Shown here: positions 7,610 to 17,189 of the stretch, in pieces
Position numbering within the stretch: position 1 is the stretch's first letter
How the letters are laid out: each line of letters opens with the position of its first letter
Origin: Flavobacteriaceae bacterium CP2B
GTDB lineage: Bacteria > Bacteroidota > Bacteroidia > Flavobacteriales > Flavobacteriaceae
Assembly (NCBI GenBank): GCA_001683825.1
Contig: LXTR01000064.1
Coordinates: forward strand, 1 to 58,152
Direction of reading: 5' to 3'
DNA length: 58,152 bases
The notes under the pieces: model-generated
Databases searched by the model: none
What the model saw: only the letters and a program-made list of their open reading frames with translations
What the model was told of the DNA's origin: nothing
Program-made: the position numbers and the translations under genes

Positions 7610-10012
7610 CTAGCCTGCCCCTTCTTCCGGGCCAACCTCCTCCCTGGGGAGGATGTCGATCTGGGGTTCTTTCAGCACTTGCTTGTTGGCGATGCTCCTT
7701 TCGAGCGTGAGCAGGAGGGAAGGGAGCAGGATCAGGTTGGCGAGCATGGCAAAGAGAAGGGTGGCCGAAACCAGGGCACCCAGCGCCACGGTTCCGCCGA
7801 AACTGGAAATGACAAATACCGAAAAGCCGAAAAACAAAACGATGGAAGTATAAAACATGCTCACCCCCGTTTCCCTCAGGGCGGCGTATACTGATTTTTG
7901 TATGCGCCAGCGGTTGGCGGTTAATTCCTGCCGGTACTTGGCCAGGAAATGTATGGTGTCGTCTACCGAAATACCAAAGGCCACACTGAATACGAGAATA
8001 GTAGAGGGTTTGATGGGCACCCCCACATAGCCCATGACCCCGGCGGTAATCACCAAAGGCAGCAGGTTTGGGATAAGGGAGATGATGATCATACGGAAGG
8101 AACGAAAGAGGTAGGCCATGAACAACGCGATCAGGCCTATCGCCAGGGTAAGCGAGAGGATCAGGTTCTTGACCAGGTATTTGGTGCCTTTAAGGAAGAG
8201 CAGGGCCTTCCCCGTAAGGTATACGCTGTAGCGGTCTGCCGGGAAGATTTTGGCAATGTTTTCCAATAATCGTTGCTCAATCTCCTCCATCCGCTCGGTT
8301 TTCACATCCTTCATGTAAGTCGTGATCCTGGCGACCTGCCCCGTACTGTCTACAAAGTTTTGCAAGAGCCTGGCATCGCCTTCCGACCGGCGGGCCAGGT
8401 CCATGATAAAGGTATTTTCCTGGGTAGTGGGGAGCTGGTAATACTTGGGCAGCCCGTTGTAAAAAGCCTGTTTGGAGTATTTGACGACGTTGACCATCGA
8501 AACCGGCTTAGAAAGCTCGGGGATCTCGTTGATAACATCCCCCAGTTGATCCATCCTCCGGAGGTTGGCCGGTTTAAGCACCCCTTTTTTCTGTTCGGTA
8601 TCGATAACCACCTCCACGGGCATGATGCCATCGAATTCTTCCTCGAAAAAGCGGATGTCTTTAAAGAAGGCGGCCTTCTTGGGCATGTCCTCTATGGGGC
8701 TCCCCGAGATTTCAATCTGGTAGATCCCTATGATACTCACCACCAGCAGGGCTACCGAGACTATGTATACAGATATCCTCCGGTCGCGTACGATGCGTTC
8801 CATCCAGTTCACAAACCCATCAATCCATTTCTTATTCAGGTGCTTCAGGTGCTTTGTTTTGGGGAGCGACATAAAGCTGTAAATGATGGGGATGATCAGC
8901 AGCGATAAAATAAAGATCCCCATGATATTGATCGATGCCACGATCCCGAATTCTGTGAGTAACTTGCTGTCTGTGATGATGAAGGTGGCAAAGCCAGAAG
9001 CGGTCGTAACATTGGTCATCAGGGTCGCATTCCCAATCTTGGAGATGACCCGTTGCAGCGACAGGGCCTGATTTCCGTGTTTCTTGACTTCCTGTTGGTA
9101 TTTGTTGATCAGGAAGATACAGTTGGGGATACCGATGACGATGATCAGCGGTGGGATGAGCGCCGTCAGCACCGTGATCTCATACCGCAACAGGCCCAGG
9201 ATCCCAAAGGCCCACATCACCCCAATAACCACAACGCAGATGGAAATAAAGGTGGCACGGATACTACGGAAGAAAAAGAAGAAAATAAGGGAGGTTACCG
9301 CCAGTGCTGCGAAAATGAATTTCCCGATCTCGTCTATGATGTTCTGGGAGTTCAGGGTTCGGATATAAGGCATGCCCGAAACCCGTAAGTCCAGTCCTGT
9401 CTCCTCTTCGAATTCAGCCACCAGGAGGCTCAGGTCTTTGAGGATGAAGTCTTTTCGAACCGTGGTGTTGATGATATCCTTGTCCAGGTAAACTACGGTG
9501 CGCAGCGTCTTGCTCTTTTTGTTGTACAGCAGTTTGTCATAAAAGGGCAGGTCATTGAACAGGTGTTGTACCAGGCTGTCTATCTCCTCCCGGTCCTGAG
9601 GTGGTTCCTCCATAAAAGGACGGAGCACAAATTCCTGTTTGTCATTATCCCTGACCAGTTCCTTTAAATTGTCGGTAGAAATGACAAAATCCACTTCGGG
9701 GAAGGCGTCCAGTTGTTTGGATAGCGTGTTCCAGCGTTTGAATTTTTCCGGTTTGAATAACGCACTGTCACGTACGGCCAGGACGATCGCATTGCCCTCT
9801 TCCCCAAAGAGGTCCAGGAAGGCCTGGTATTCTATATTCACGGGGTGGTCATCCGGAAGCAGGTTGGCTTCAGAATTGGAAAACCGCATGTTTTTCCACT
9901 GAAATCCAAGGAAGACGGTAACGGCTGCGATGATCAGGAGGATCAGGATCCTGTTGCGCAGGATAATCCTGGCGGTTTTGGCCCAAAATCCGTTCGTAAG
10001 TTTCGTTACCAT
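7610..10012 (-). CDS. MMPL/RND family transporter
   Basis: An 800-residue inner-membrane protein of the MMPL/RND superfamily. It has one N-terminal helix (about residues 15-35) and a large periplasmic domain. A cluster of helices follows (about 235-395), then a second half repeating this pattern, with helices around 420-440 and 630-780. The signature VAFGISVDDTIHFLAKYR marks the second repeat, and the matching position of the first repeat is IVIGIPNCIFLINKYQQE. Such proteins export lipids, hopanoids or hydrophobic compounds using the proton gradient; the substrate cannot be told here. No membrane-fusion or outer-membrane partner is adjacent. It is divergent from the molybdoenzyme gene. Confidence 0.88.
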   Translation of the reverse strand: MVTKLTNGFWAKTARIILRNRILILLIIAAVTVFLGFQWKNMRFSNSEANLLPDDHPVNIEYQAFLDLFGEEGNAIVLAVRDSALFKPEKFKRWNTLSKQLDAFPEVDFVISTDNLKELVRDNDKQEFVLRPFMEEPPQDREEIDSLVQHLFNDLPFYDKLLYNKKSKTLRTVVYLDKDIINTTVRKDFILKDLSLLVAEFEEETGLDLRVSGMPYIRTLNSQNIIDEIGKFIFAALAVTSLIFFFFFRSIRATFISICVVVIGVMWAFGILGLLRYEITVLTALIPPLIIVIGIPNCIFLINKYQQEVKKHGNQALSLQRVISKIGNATLMTNVTTASGFATFIITDSKLLTEFGIVASINIMGIFILSLLIIPIIYSFMSLPKTKHLKHLNKKWIDGFVNWMERIVRDRRISVYIVSVALLVVSIIGIYQIEISGSPIEDMPKKAAFFKDIRFFEEEFDGIMPVEVVIDTEQKKGVLKPANLRRMDQLGDVINEIPELSKPVSMVNVVKYSKQAFYNGLPKYYQLPTTQENTFIMDLARRSEGDARLLQNFVDSTGQVARITTYMKDVKTERMEEIEQRLLENIAKIFPADRYSVYLTGKALLFLKGTKYLVKNLILSLTLAIGLIALFMAYLFRSFRMIIISLIPNLLPLVITAGVMGYVGVPIKPSTILVFSVAFGISVDDTIHFLAKYRQELTANRWRIQKSVYAALRETGVSMFYTSIVLFFGFSVFVISSFGGTVALGALVSATLLFAMLANLILLPSLLLTLERSIANKQVLKEPQIDILPREEVGPEEGAG

Positions 10013-10280
10013 GTTGCTGCCGGTAATTCTGGCTGAGTTTGTTGCTGATTGTAAAGGCAGGTGCCGAAAAGCACCTTTTTCCTTGCTCCGGCACTTCCGG
10101 GTCCCGGGGATCCACGATACTCAAAATGGCCAGGTGCCCATACAACGGGGGCAAAGGTAGAAAATGCAGGGCAGTGTTCCTAACAAGCGATGCCCTAATC
10201 TGCCCTGTCCGCCAATTTTTGGATACATCGCGTTTGCGATTAAAAATCCGTATTTTCGAAACATCAAATCAGGAAGTCAC

Positions 10281-11501
10281 TTGGAGCGAAGAAATTTTAT
10301 CAGCAACTTTTCCCTGGCGGGCCTCAGTGCGCTGCTGGGTACCGAGATTGTTTTTGGGGGGCGCATGCCCGGGGGATATGTGCCCCTGGGGTTGCAGGAC
10401 CCGGACCCCTTTACGCTGTTCAAAAAAGACAGCGGGATGGTAGTCCTCAACAACAAACCCTGGAATATGGAAGCCAGGGCCCATTTGCTGGACGACAAGG
10501 TAACCCCCAACAAGTATATGTTCATCAGGAACAATGGCCTTATCCCCGAAAATATAGACGCGGCTGCATGGACTTTGAAAGTGTCGGGTGAATCGGCCCT
10601 GAAACCCCGCACCTATACGTTGCAGGACCTCCAACGGCGGTTTGCCACCCACACCTACCAGCTTACGCTTGAGTGTGGCGGTAACGGGCGCAGCGAGTTT
10701 GACCCTCCGGCTTCCGGCAACCAGTGGACGGTAGGGGCCGTATCCTGTGCGGAATGGACAGGGGTACGGCTACGGGACGTATTGGAAGATGCAGGCATCA
10801 GGGATAACGCGGTGTATATAGGGTACCACGCGGCCGACCTGCACCTGAGTCGCGACCCGGGCAAGGAACCCATCTCCAGGGGTGTCCCCATACAGAAAGC
10901 CCTGCAGGATGAAACCCTGCTTGCCTTTAAAATGAACGGGGCAGAGATCCCGTTGGCGCATGGGTACCCGTTGCGTTTGGTGGCAGGTGGATGGCCTGCT
11001 TCCGTTTCGGGCAAGTGGTTGCGGGAGATCAGTATCCGAGACCGGGTACACGACGGCGAAAAGATGGGGGGTAGTTCGTACCGGGTGCCCTGCGAACCCG
11101 TTGCCCCCGGGAGCGAGGTGAAGGAAGCGGATATGTGTATTATAGAATCTATGCCGGTGAAGTCACTAATTACCTATCCCAGGACCGGGGTGGTCCTCGA
11201 TAAGGGCCAGGGCCTGGAAGTGCGCGGACATGCCTGGGCCGGCGAAAAGGAGGTGGCGGCCGTGCATTACTCCATGGATTTCGGGGCAAGTTGGAATGCC
11301 TGCAGGCTTGAAAAGCCCGTAAACCGACTGGCCTGGCAGCATTTCTCGGCCAGACTGCGCTTTCCCGCGCGGGGCTACTACGAAGTGTGGGCCAGGGCCA
11401 CTGATTCCTCCGGTATTTCCCAGCCCATGGTATTGCCTGGTTGGAACCCGAAAGGATACCTGAACAATGCCTGCCACCGGATCGCAATTAAAGTTGCCTA
11501 A
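10281..11501 (+). CDS. Sulfite-oxidase-type molybdopterin-dependent oxidoreductase
   Basis: The product belongs to the sulfite oxidase/SorA family and probably oxidises sulfite to sulfate in the periplasm. The Mo-ligand cysteine is in the family motif LTLECGGNGRS (Cys132 of a 406-residue protein). A C-terminal dimerisation domain of Ig type follows (from about residue 300). I chose the TTG at 10281 because it gives MERRNFISNFSLAGLSALLG, a twin-arginine-type export signal. The frame opens further upstream (ATG at 10164), but those 39 residues look like translated non-coding sequence. Its stop is directly followed by the ATG of a monoheme cytochrome c, the expected electron acceptor, as in SorAB. 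Family call is firm; the exact substrate and start are less sure. Confidence 0.85.
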   Translation: MERRNFISNFSLAGLSALLGTEIVFGGRMPGGYVPLGLQDPDPFTLFKKDSGMVVLNNKPWNMEARAHLLDDKVTPNKYMFIRNNGLIPENIDAAAWTLKVSGESALKPRTYTLQDLQRRFATHTYQLTLECGGNGRSEFDPPASGNQWTVGAVSCAEWTGVRLRDVLEDAGIRDNAVYIGYHAADLHLSRDPGKEPISRGVPIQKALQDETLLAFKMNGAEIPLAHGYPLRLVAGGWPASVSGKWLREISIRDRVHDGEKMGGSSYRVPCEPVAPGSEVKEADMCIIESMPVKSLITYPRTGVVLDKGQGLEVRGHAWAGEKEVAAVHYSMDFGASWNACRLEKPVNRLAWQHFSARLRFPARGYYEVWARATDSSGISQPMVLPGWNPKGYLNNACHRIAIKVA

Positions 11502-11984
11502 ATGACAGAACACAAACGTTATGGTAAAAGGGCCAGGGGCCTGTACCGCATCCTTATTGTGCTGTGCCTGCTGGTGCTGATCCTGGCGGTCATCGCTTTT
11601 TACTTCCTGTCGGAGAAGGAGGCAGGGGCAGAGGCTACCGGAAAAGGTCTGGATGGGGCCACGGAATTGGTACAGGATCCGGATGCCATAGAAAATGGGA
11701 TACACCTGCGTACCGGCCTGGTTGTGGCAGAGGGTTACCAGGAAGTAATCAATAACTGCACCAATTGCCACTCGGCCAGCCTGGTGATCCAGAACCGTAT
11801 GGATGCCAAGGGCTGGGAGGCCACGATCAAATGGATGCAGGAGACCCAGAACTTATGGGACCTTGGAGATAAGCAGGACCGGATTATCGGCTACCTGGTT
11901 GCCAATTACCCGGTTGAACGCAAAGGGAGGAGGGAACCGCTGAAGGATATAGAATGGTATCCCCTGGGAGAGGAACCGCAATAA
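11502..11984 (+). CDS. Membrane-anchored monoheme cytochrome c, partner of the molybdoenzyme
   Basis: A 160-residue protein with an N-terminal membrane anchor (about residues 15-38, LIVLCLLVLILAVIAFYFL) and one heme c site, CTNCHS (Cys86, Cys89, His90), with a candidate axial methionine downstream (Met98 or Met110). The ATG begins immediately after the stop of the sulfite-oxidase-type gene, so the two are translationally coupled. By analogy with SorB it should take electrons from the molybdenum enzyme and pass them to the respiratory chain. An intrinsic terminator in the convergent gap follows. Confidence 0.85.
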   Translation: MTEHKRYGKRARGLYRILIVLCLLVLILAVIAFYFLSEKEAGAEATGKGLDGATELVQDPDAIENGIHLRTGLVVAEGYQEVINNCTNCHSASLVIQNRMDAKGWEATIKWMQETQNLWDLGDKQDRIIGYLVANYPVERKGRREPLKDIEWYPLGEEPQ

Positions 11985-11989
11985 CCGCA

Positions 11990-12015
11990 ATAAAAAAGCC
12001 CGCATGATCGCGGGC
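11990..12015 (-). terminator. Intrinsic terminator of frr
   Basis: A 6-bp GC stem (11998-12003 with 12010-12015) has a 6-base loop. On the minus strand it is followed by a run of six T. It lies between the convergent cytochrome c and frr genes and is best oriented for frr. Confidence 0.75.
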
Positions 12016-12025
12016 GTGGGAGTTG

Positions 12026-12580
12026 TCAGACTTTCATGATCTCCGCTTCCTTCCGTTCGAGGAGGCTCTCTACCTTTTTGATGTACGTATCGGTGAGTTC
12101 CTGTACATCTACTTCGGCATTTTTATGCATGTCTTCCGAAATATCGAGATCACGCAGTTCCTTATTGCCGTCCTGGCGTGCATTGCGCACACTTACCTTG
12201 GCATCTTCGGCTTCTGCCCTGGCTTGTTTTACCAACTGTTTGCGCCTTTCCTCGGTCAGCGGGGGCACGTTGATAATGATCACGTCCCCATTGTTCATGG
12301 GGTTAAAGCCCAGGTTGGCATTCATGATGGCCGTCTCTATCTCGCCGAGAAGGTTTTTCTCCCAGGGCTGGACCGTAATGGTCCGCCCATCCGGGGTATT
12401 GATGTTAGATACCTGCGAAAGGGGTGTCTGGCTGCCGTAGTACTCTACCATCACGCTTGACAACATGGCCGGGCTTGCTTTCCCGGCGCGAATTTTTATA
12501 AAGGCCTTCTCCAGGTGCGAAATGGCCTGGTCCATGCTTTCTTTGGCCGCATCCAGTATAAATGAAATTTCTTCGTTCAT
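12026..12580 (-). CDS. frr: Ribosome recycling factor
   Basis: RRF splits post-termination ribosomes together with EF-G. The 184 residues match the family length. The typical pattern is present: KAFIKIRAGKASPAML near residues 25-40, the PWEKNLLGEIETAI segment near 75-90, and a long C-terminal helical region ending in LERKEAEIMKV. It lies 55 bp downstream of pyrH, a pairing conserved in bacteria. A terminator follows at 11990-12015. Confidence 0.97.
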   Translation of the reverse strand: MNEEISFILDAAKESMDQAISHLEKAFIKIRAGKASPAMLSSVMVEYYGSQTPLSQVSNINTPDGRTITVQPWEKNLLGEIETAIMNANLGFNPMNNGDVIIINVPPLTEERRKQLVKQARAEAEDAKVSVRNARQDGNKELRDLDISEDMHKNAEVDVQELTDTYIKKVESLLERKEAEIMKV

Positions 12581-12635
12581 AGGGTTAAAGTAAGAATTCT
12601 AATCTACTAAACAACAATCGCCTCGTTCATTAAGG

Positions 12636-13385
<750 letters not shown>

Positions 13386-13502
13386 TTACGGCTGCGGGAC
13401 GGTGGCAGGTTTAAGGCCGTGTGCTAAATTTTTGTCAAGAATGTGATAAAACCCGCATAATTTTAATAATCTTGTCGTGTTATACCAAGAAGTAAGGTAC
13501 CT

Positions 13503-15374
13503 ATGAAAAAAATGATCGCCCTCCTGGGGGGGTTGGCACTGTCTTATGGATGCGGTTCTACCCAGGTCCTGGTTACAGAAGAAGACAAGCCGGTTCAGGC
13601 CCAAATAGATTTGGTGAATGTGGTAGATGACCGGGTAGGGGTGGTGGTAGACCCCGGACCTTTTCCACCGGGTTCCGTCACTTTTTTCATCCCTGAAACC
13701 GTGCCAGGCACCTACAGCATTGATAATTACGGACAATACGTTGAAGCCCTGAAGGCTTTTGATTATTCCGGGGCGGAAATCCCCGTTACCCGGGACGGTA
13801 TGAATGCCTGGGTCATTGCCGATGGGAAAGCCCTGGACAAGGTTACGTATCTGGTAAACGATACCTACGACACTGAGACCGACAAAAAGGACGCGGTTTT
13901 TTCCCCGGCGGGGACCAATATCGTAGCCGATGAAACCTTTATGCTCAACCTTCATGGCTTTGTAGGGTATTTTGAGGGGTATAAGGAACAGCCGTATGAG
14001 TTGGAGATTTTGGCTCCTGAGCGGCTGACCGCCTCCACCTCGCTGCCCAGGAAAGTACTGACCGAAAATGCCGCGGGACGCGATGTCTTCGTGGCAAGGC
14101 GCTATTTTGAGGTCATTGATAACCCTGTACTGTACGCTTCCTCGACGGAAGAAAGCTTCCAAATTAGCGATATCACCGTAAACCTCAGGGTCTATTCGCC
14201 GAACGGGGCTTACGATGCGGCAGACCTCAGGGGGCGGATGCAGGAAATGATGCAGGCACAGAAGGCCTTCCTGGGCGACATAGACGGGACCCGGGAATAC
14301 AGCATCCTGTTGCACCTCTCCAGCATGGCGCCCGATGAAGCCCAGGGGTTTGGGGCACTGGAACACCATACATCCACCGTGGTGGTGCTGCCCGAACAAA
14401 TGCCCAGGGCCAACCTGGAGCAGGCCATGGTCGATGTGGTCTCCCATGAATTTTTCCATATAGTAACCCCTTTGAACGTGCATTCAAAAGAGATCCATTA
14501 TTTTGACTACAACAACCCCAAAATGTCCAAACACCTGTGGATGTACGAAGGGACGACGGAATATTTCGCCAACCTCTTCCAGATCAACCAGGGACTGATA
14601 GACGAAGCCGACTTTTACGGCAGGCTCATGGATAAGATGCAGGGCTCCAAGGCCTACGCAGATGAGATGTCGTTCACCACCATGAGCCGGAACATCCTGG
14701 AGGATCCCTATAAGGAAAACTATGCCAATGTTTACGAAAAGGGGGCGCTCATCAATATGGCGTTGGATATACGGCTCAGGGAACTCAGCCATGGGGAGAA
14801 AGGCGTGTTGTGGCTTATGAAAAAGCTTTCGGATACCTATGATGTAAATACCCCGTTTGAAGATGATGCCCTGATTGATGAGATCGTAGCGCTTACCTAT
14901 CCGGAGATCCGTGACTTTTTCGACACCCACGTTACGGGAAATACCCCTATCGACTACCGGGAATACCTGGCCAAGGTTGGATTGACCACTGCGCAGAGCC
15001 GGGAAGAGAGTGGTTATTTCCTGAATGGCGAGGTGCCCTATATTGATGTAGACCCCTCAGAGGACAATGCCATTTTCATCAGGGAGGGTATTGAGTTGAA
15101 CTCTTTCCTGAAGGATCTGGGTGCACAGGGGGGCGATGTAATCAAAAAAATAGACGACACGGCCATCAACCTCGATGCCATACGCCCTATTATCGGGCAA
15201 AGTTTTGCCTGGGACCCCCAAAGGGAAATCACCATGGTGGTATTGCGGGGTGAGGAGGAAGTGCTCCTCGAAGGTACGGTTGGCAAGCCGACGGTAGCGG
15301 TAGAACGGATACTCCCCTTGGAAACCGTATCGGAGGCTCAGGCGGCATTGCGACAGGCCTGGCTTAAGGGTTGA
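13503..15374 (+). CDS. M61 family metallopeptidase, lipoprotein
   Basis: A 623-residue predicted surface or periplasmic aminopeptidase of the M61 (glycyl aminopeptidase-like) family. The N-terminus is a lipoprotein signal ending in ALSYGC (Cys17). The zinc site is HEFFH (His315, Glu316, His319) with the third ligand probably Glu349 in MYEGTTEY. An N-terminal beta-rich domain precedes the catalytic region. The last 100 residues look like a PDZ domain (ELNSFLKDLGAQGGDVIKKI), which is the usual M61 architecture. It is a single gene divergent from pyrH. A weak promoter match (TTTG at 13431, TAATTTTA at 13458) lies upstream. Confidence 0.92.
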   Translation: MKKMIALLGGLALSYGCGSTQVLVTEEDKPVQAQIDLVNVVDDRVGVVVDPGPFPPGSVTFFIPETVPGTYSIDNYGQYVEALKAFDYSGAEIPVTRDGMNAWVIADGKALDKVTYLVNDTYDTETDKKDAVFSPAGTNIVADETFMLNLHGFVGYFEGYKEQPYELEILAPERLTASTSLPRKVLTENAAGRDVFVARRYFEVIDNPVLYASSTEESFQISDITVNLRVYSPNGAYDAADLRGRMQEMMQAQKAFLGDIDGTREYSILLHLSSMAPDEAQGFGALEHHTSTVVVLPEQMPRANLEQAMVDVVSHEFFHIVTPLNVHSKEIHYFDYNNPKMSKHLWMYEGTTEYFANLFQINQGLIDEADFYGRLMDKMQGSKAYADEMSFTTMSRNILEDPYKENYANVYEKGALINMALDIRLRELSHGEKGVLWLMKKLSDTYDVNTPFEDDALIDEIVALTYPEIRDFFDTHVTGNTPIDYREYLAKVGLTTAQSREESGYFLNGEVPYIDVDPSEDNAIFIREGIELNSFLKDLGAQGGDVIKKIDDTAINLDAIRPIIGQSFAWDPQREITMVVLRGEEEVLLEGTVGKPTVAVERILPLETVSEAQAALRQAWLKG

Positions 15375-15522
15375 GGGCTTGCTTTCCCGGGCTTAATCGG
15401 CAAGGGTCCAATAGTTTCTTCGGGCTTCCTGCTACTTTGCGGGGTTTTTTTGTTAAAATTTCAACGATTTTGTAACAAACAGTAAGGGATAGGAGTCTTT
15501 TTATGACCATCTATTAAACGCG

Positions 15523-16242
15523 ATGGTTCCTATGAGACGTAGTATCTATCTGTTGCTGGCAGTGGTTCTGGGGTTGTCCTGCTCGGACAATGCCTTCCTG
15601 ATGGAGGAAGAGTCCGGGGAGTGGCGTGGTTCGGGCAAACTCATCTCGGAATCACGAGACGTTACTGATTTCCGGGCCATTCAAGCCGAAGGGCCTATTA
15701 CGACCGTCGTCAGCAGGGGGGAGGGCCCCCAGTTAATGGTCACCGCCGATGATAATATCATCCACAGGGTGGTTGCTTCGGTCAGGGGGAATACCCTGTA
15801 CCTCTCCCTGAAGGATGGCAACTACCACAACATCTGGGTACGGGTTGAGGTGCGGCTCCCGGCTTTGGAAGGGCTGGTCAACGCGGGGAACGGCAGCATG
15901 CAGGTAAAGGGCATTGCTTCAGATGGGCTGTTGGCGCTGAGGAATAGTGGCAGTGGCACCGTCTTCCTCGAAGGATACGCGCAGGCACTTACCCTGGAGA
16001 ATACGGGCTCGGGTTCAGTCAGGGCTTTTGAGCTACAGACCAACCAGTGCCATGTGGAAAATCTGGGTTCCGGAAGTTGTGAATTGTATTGCACGGGGAC
16101 ACTGGAGGGCCTCAATAGCGGCAGTGGCAGTATACGATATAAAGGACCTGCCGGGGTAAGTGTCCGGAATACAGGTTCGGGCAGCGTGGTTTTGGCTCCC
16201 CAGGAGGAGGGGGAAGGTGTCGGAGATCTCGTGTTTTTATAA
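15523..16242 (+). CDS. DUF2807 (GIN domain) lipoprotein
   Basis: A 239-residue putative auto-transporter-adhesin head (GIN) domain protein of unknown function, common in Bacteroidetes. The start may be 15523 or the ATG at 15532; both give a lipoprotein signal ending VLGLSC. After a DFRAIQAEGPITTVVS opening, the protein is a beta-helix with repeated glycine/serine turns (NSGSGTV, NTGSGSV, NLGSGSC, NSGSGSI, NTGSGSV). A paralogue lies at 47335-48165. A bidirectional terminator follows its stop. Confidence 0.85.
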   Translation: MVPMRRSIYLLLAVVLGLSCSDNAFLMEEESGEWRGSGKLISESRDVTDFRAIQAEGPITTVVSRGEGPQLMVTADDNIIHRVVASVRGNTLYLSLKDGNYHNIWVRVEVRLPALEGLVNAGNGSMQVKGIASDGLLALRNSGSGTVFLEGYAQALTLENTGSGSVRAFELQTNQCHVENLGSGSCELYCTGTLEGLNSGSGSIRYKGPAGVSVRNTGSGSVVLAPQEEGEGVGDLVFL

Positions 16243-16245
16243 TAA

Positions 16246-16279
16246 AAAAGGGCCATCTTCATTTGAAAATGGCCCTTTT
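16246..16279. terminator. Bidirectional intrinsic terminator between the DUF2807 gene and tsf
   Basis: An 11-bp perfect stem (AAAAGGGCCAT at 16246-16256 with 16269-16279) closes a 12-base loop, with A and T runs on the two sides. It can serve both convergent genes. Confidence 0.88.
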
Positions 16280-16296
16280 CATGATCTTGCCGGGTT

Positions 16297-17124
16297 TTAT
16301 TCGCCCAGTGCCACCCTTTCAAAACCGGTGACCTTCAACTTGGCGTCTACAGAACTTACGTACTGTGCAACGCTTTGTTTGCTATCCTTGATAAAATCCT
16401 GGTTTACCAGGGTGTTGTCCTTAAAGAAACGTTTGAGTTTCCCCTGGGCAATTTTGTCCAGCATTTCCTCTGGTTTTCCTTCCTGGCGCAGTTGCTCTTT
16501 GGCGATCTCGATCTCTTTGGCGATGGTAGCTTCGTCCACACCGGATTCATCCAGGGCAACGGGGTTCATGGCCGCCGCCTGCATGGCCACGTCCTTGGCC
16601 ACGGTTTCTGCCTCCTCCACGACTTCAGAAAGTCCTACCAGGGTAGCGATCTTATTACCTGCGTGGATGTATGAGCCTACAAAGGGAGCGCTGAGCTTGC
16701 GGAAGCCCCCGATCTCAATTTTCTCACCGATGACACCTGTTTGTTCCGTCAGTTTGTCCTGGACGGTGATACCATTGTATTTGGTGGAGAGCAGTTCATC
16801 TTTGCTGCTGCAGTCCAGCGCGAGTTCAGCCAGTTCATTGGCCAGGGTTACGAAACTTTCGTTTTTGGCCACGAAATCGGTTTCACAGTTCAGGGAGATG
16901 ATCACGCCACTGGTCTGTTGGTCGTTCACTTTGGCGATGGCCGCTCCTTCCGAAGATTCTCTGTCGGCCCTTTTGGCGGCTACTTTTTGCCCTTTCTTGC
17001 GCAGGATCTCAATGGCTTTGTCAAAATCCCCCTCGGCTTCCACCAGGGCATTTTTGCAATCCATCATCCCGGCACCGGTGGTTTTTCTTAAGCTGTTAAC
17101 GTCTGCTGCGGTAATCTTTACCAT
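16297..17124 (-). CDS. tsf: Elongation factor Ts
   Basis: EF-Ts recycles EF-Tu by nucleotide exchange. The protein has 275 residues. The N-terminal UBA-like domain carries the signature TGAGMMDCKNALVEAEGDFD (about residues 15-35). The core has NCETDFVAKNESFVTLA (about 78-95). It lies 65 bp downstream of rpsB on the minus strand, the standard rpsB-tsf pairing, and ends at the shared terminator at 16246-16279. Confidence 0.97.
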   Translation of the reverse strand: MVKITAADVNSLRKTTGAGMMDCKNALVEAEGDFDKAIEILRKKGQKVAAKRADRESSEGAAIAKVNDQQTSGVIISLNCETDFVAKNESFVTLANELAELALDCSSKDELLSTKYNGITVQDKLTEQTGVIGEKIEIGGFRKLSAPFVGSYIHAGNKIATLVGLSEVVEEAETVAKDVAMQAAAMNPVALDESGVDEATIAKEIEIAKEQLRQEGKPEEMLDKIAQGKLKRFFKDNTLVNQDFIKDSKQSVAQYVSSVDAKLKVTGFERVALGE

Positions 17125-17189
17125 GATCAGTACTACGTATTTTGGAATAACCGTGTATTCCGTTAGTGATTATATTTTTAAAAGCAGTT

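Noticed and set aside
6304-7710. 468-residue plus-strand open frame
   Set aside because: Antisense to asnS, which has intact synthetase motifs; the frame shows no domain.
10059-10080. Hairpin AGGTGC-CGAAAA-GCACCT with T-run
   Set aside because: It has terminator form on the plus strand, but no plus-strand gene precedes it; it lies in the divergent gap and may be chance.
13386-14483. 365-residue minus-strand open frame
   Set aside because: Antisense to the M61 peptidase, whose zinc motif and lipobox are clear.
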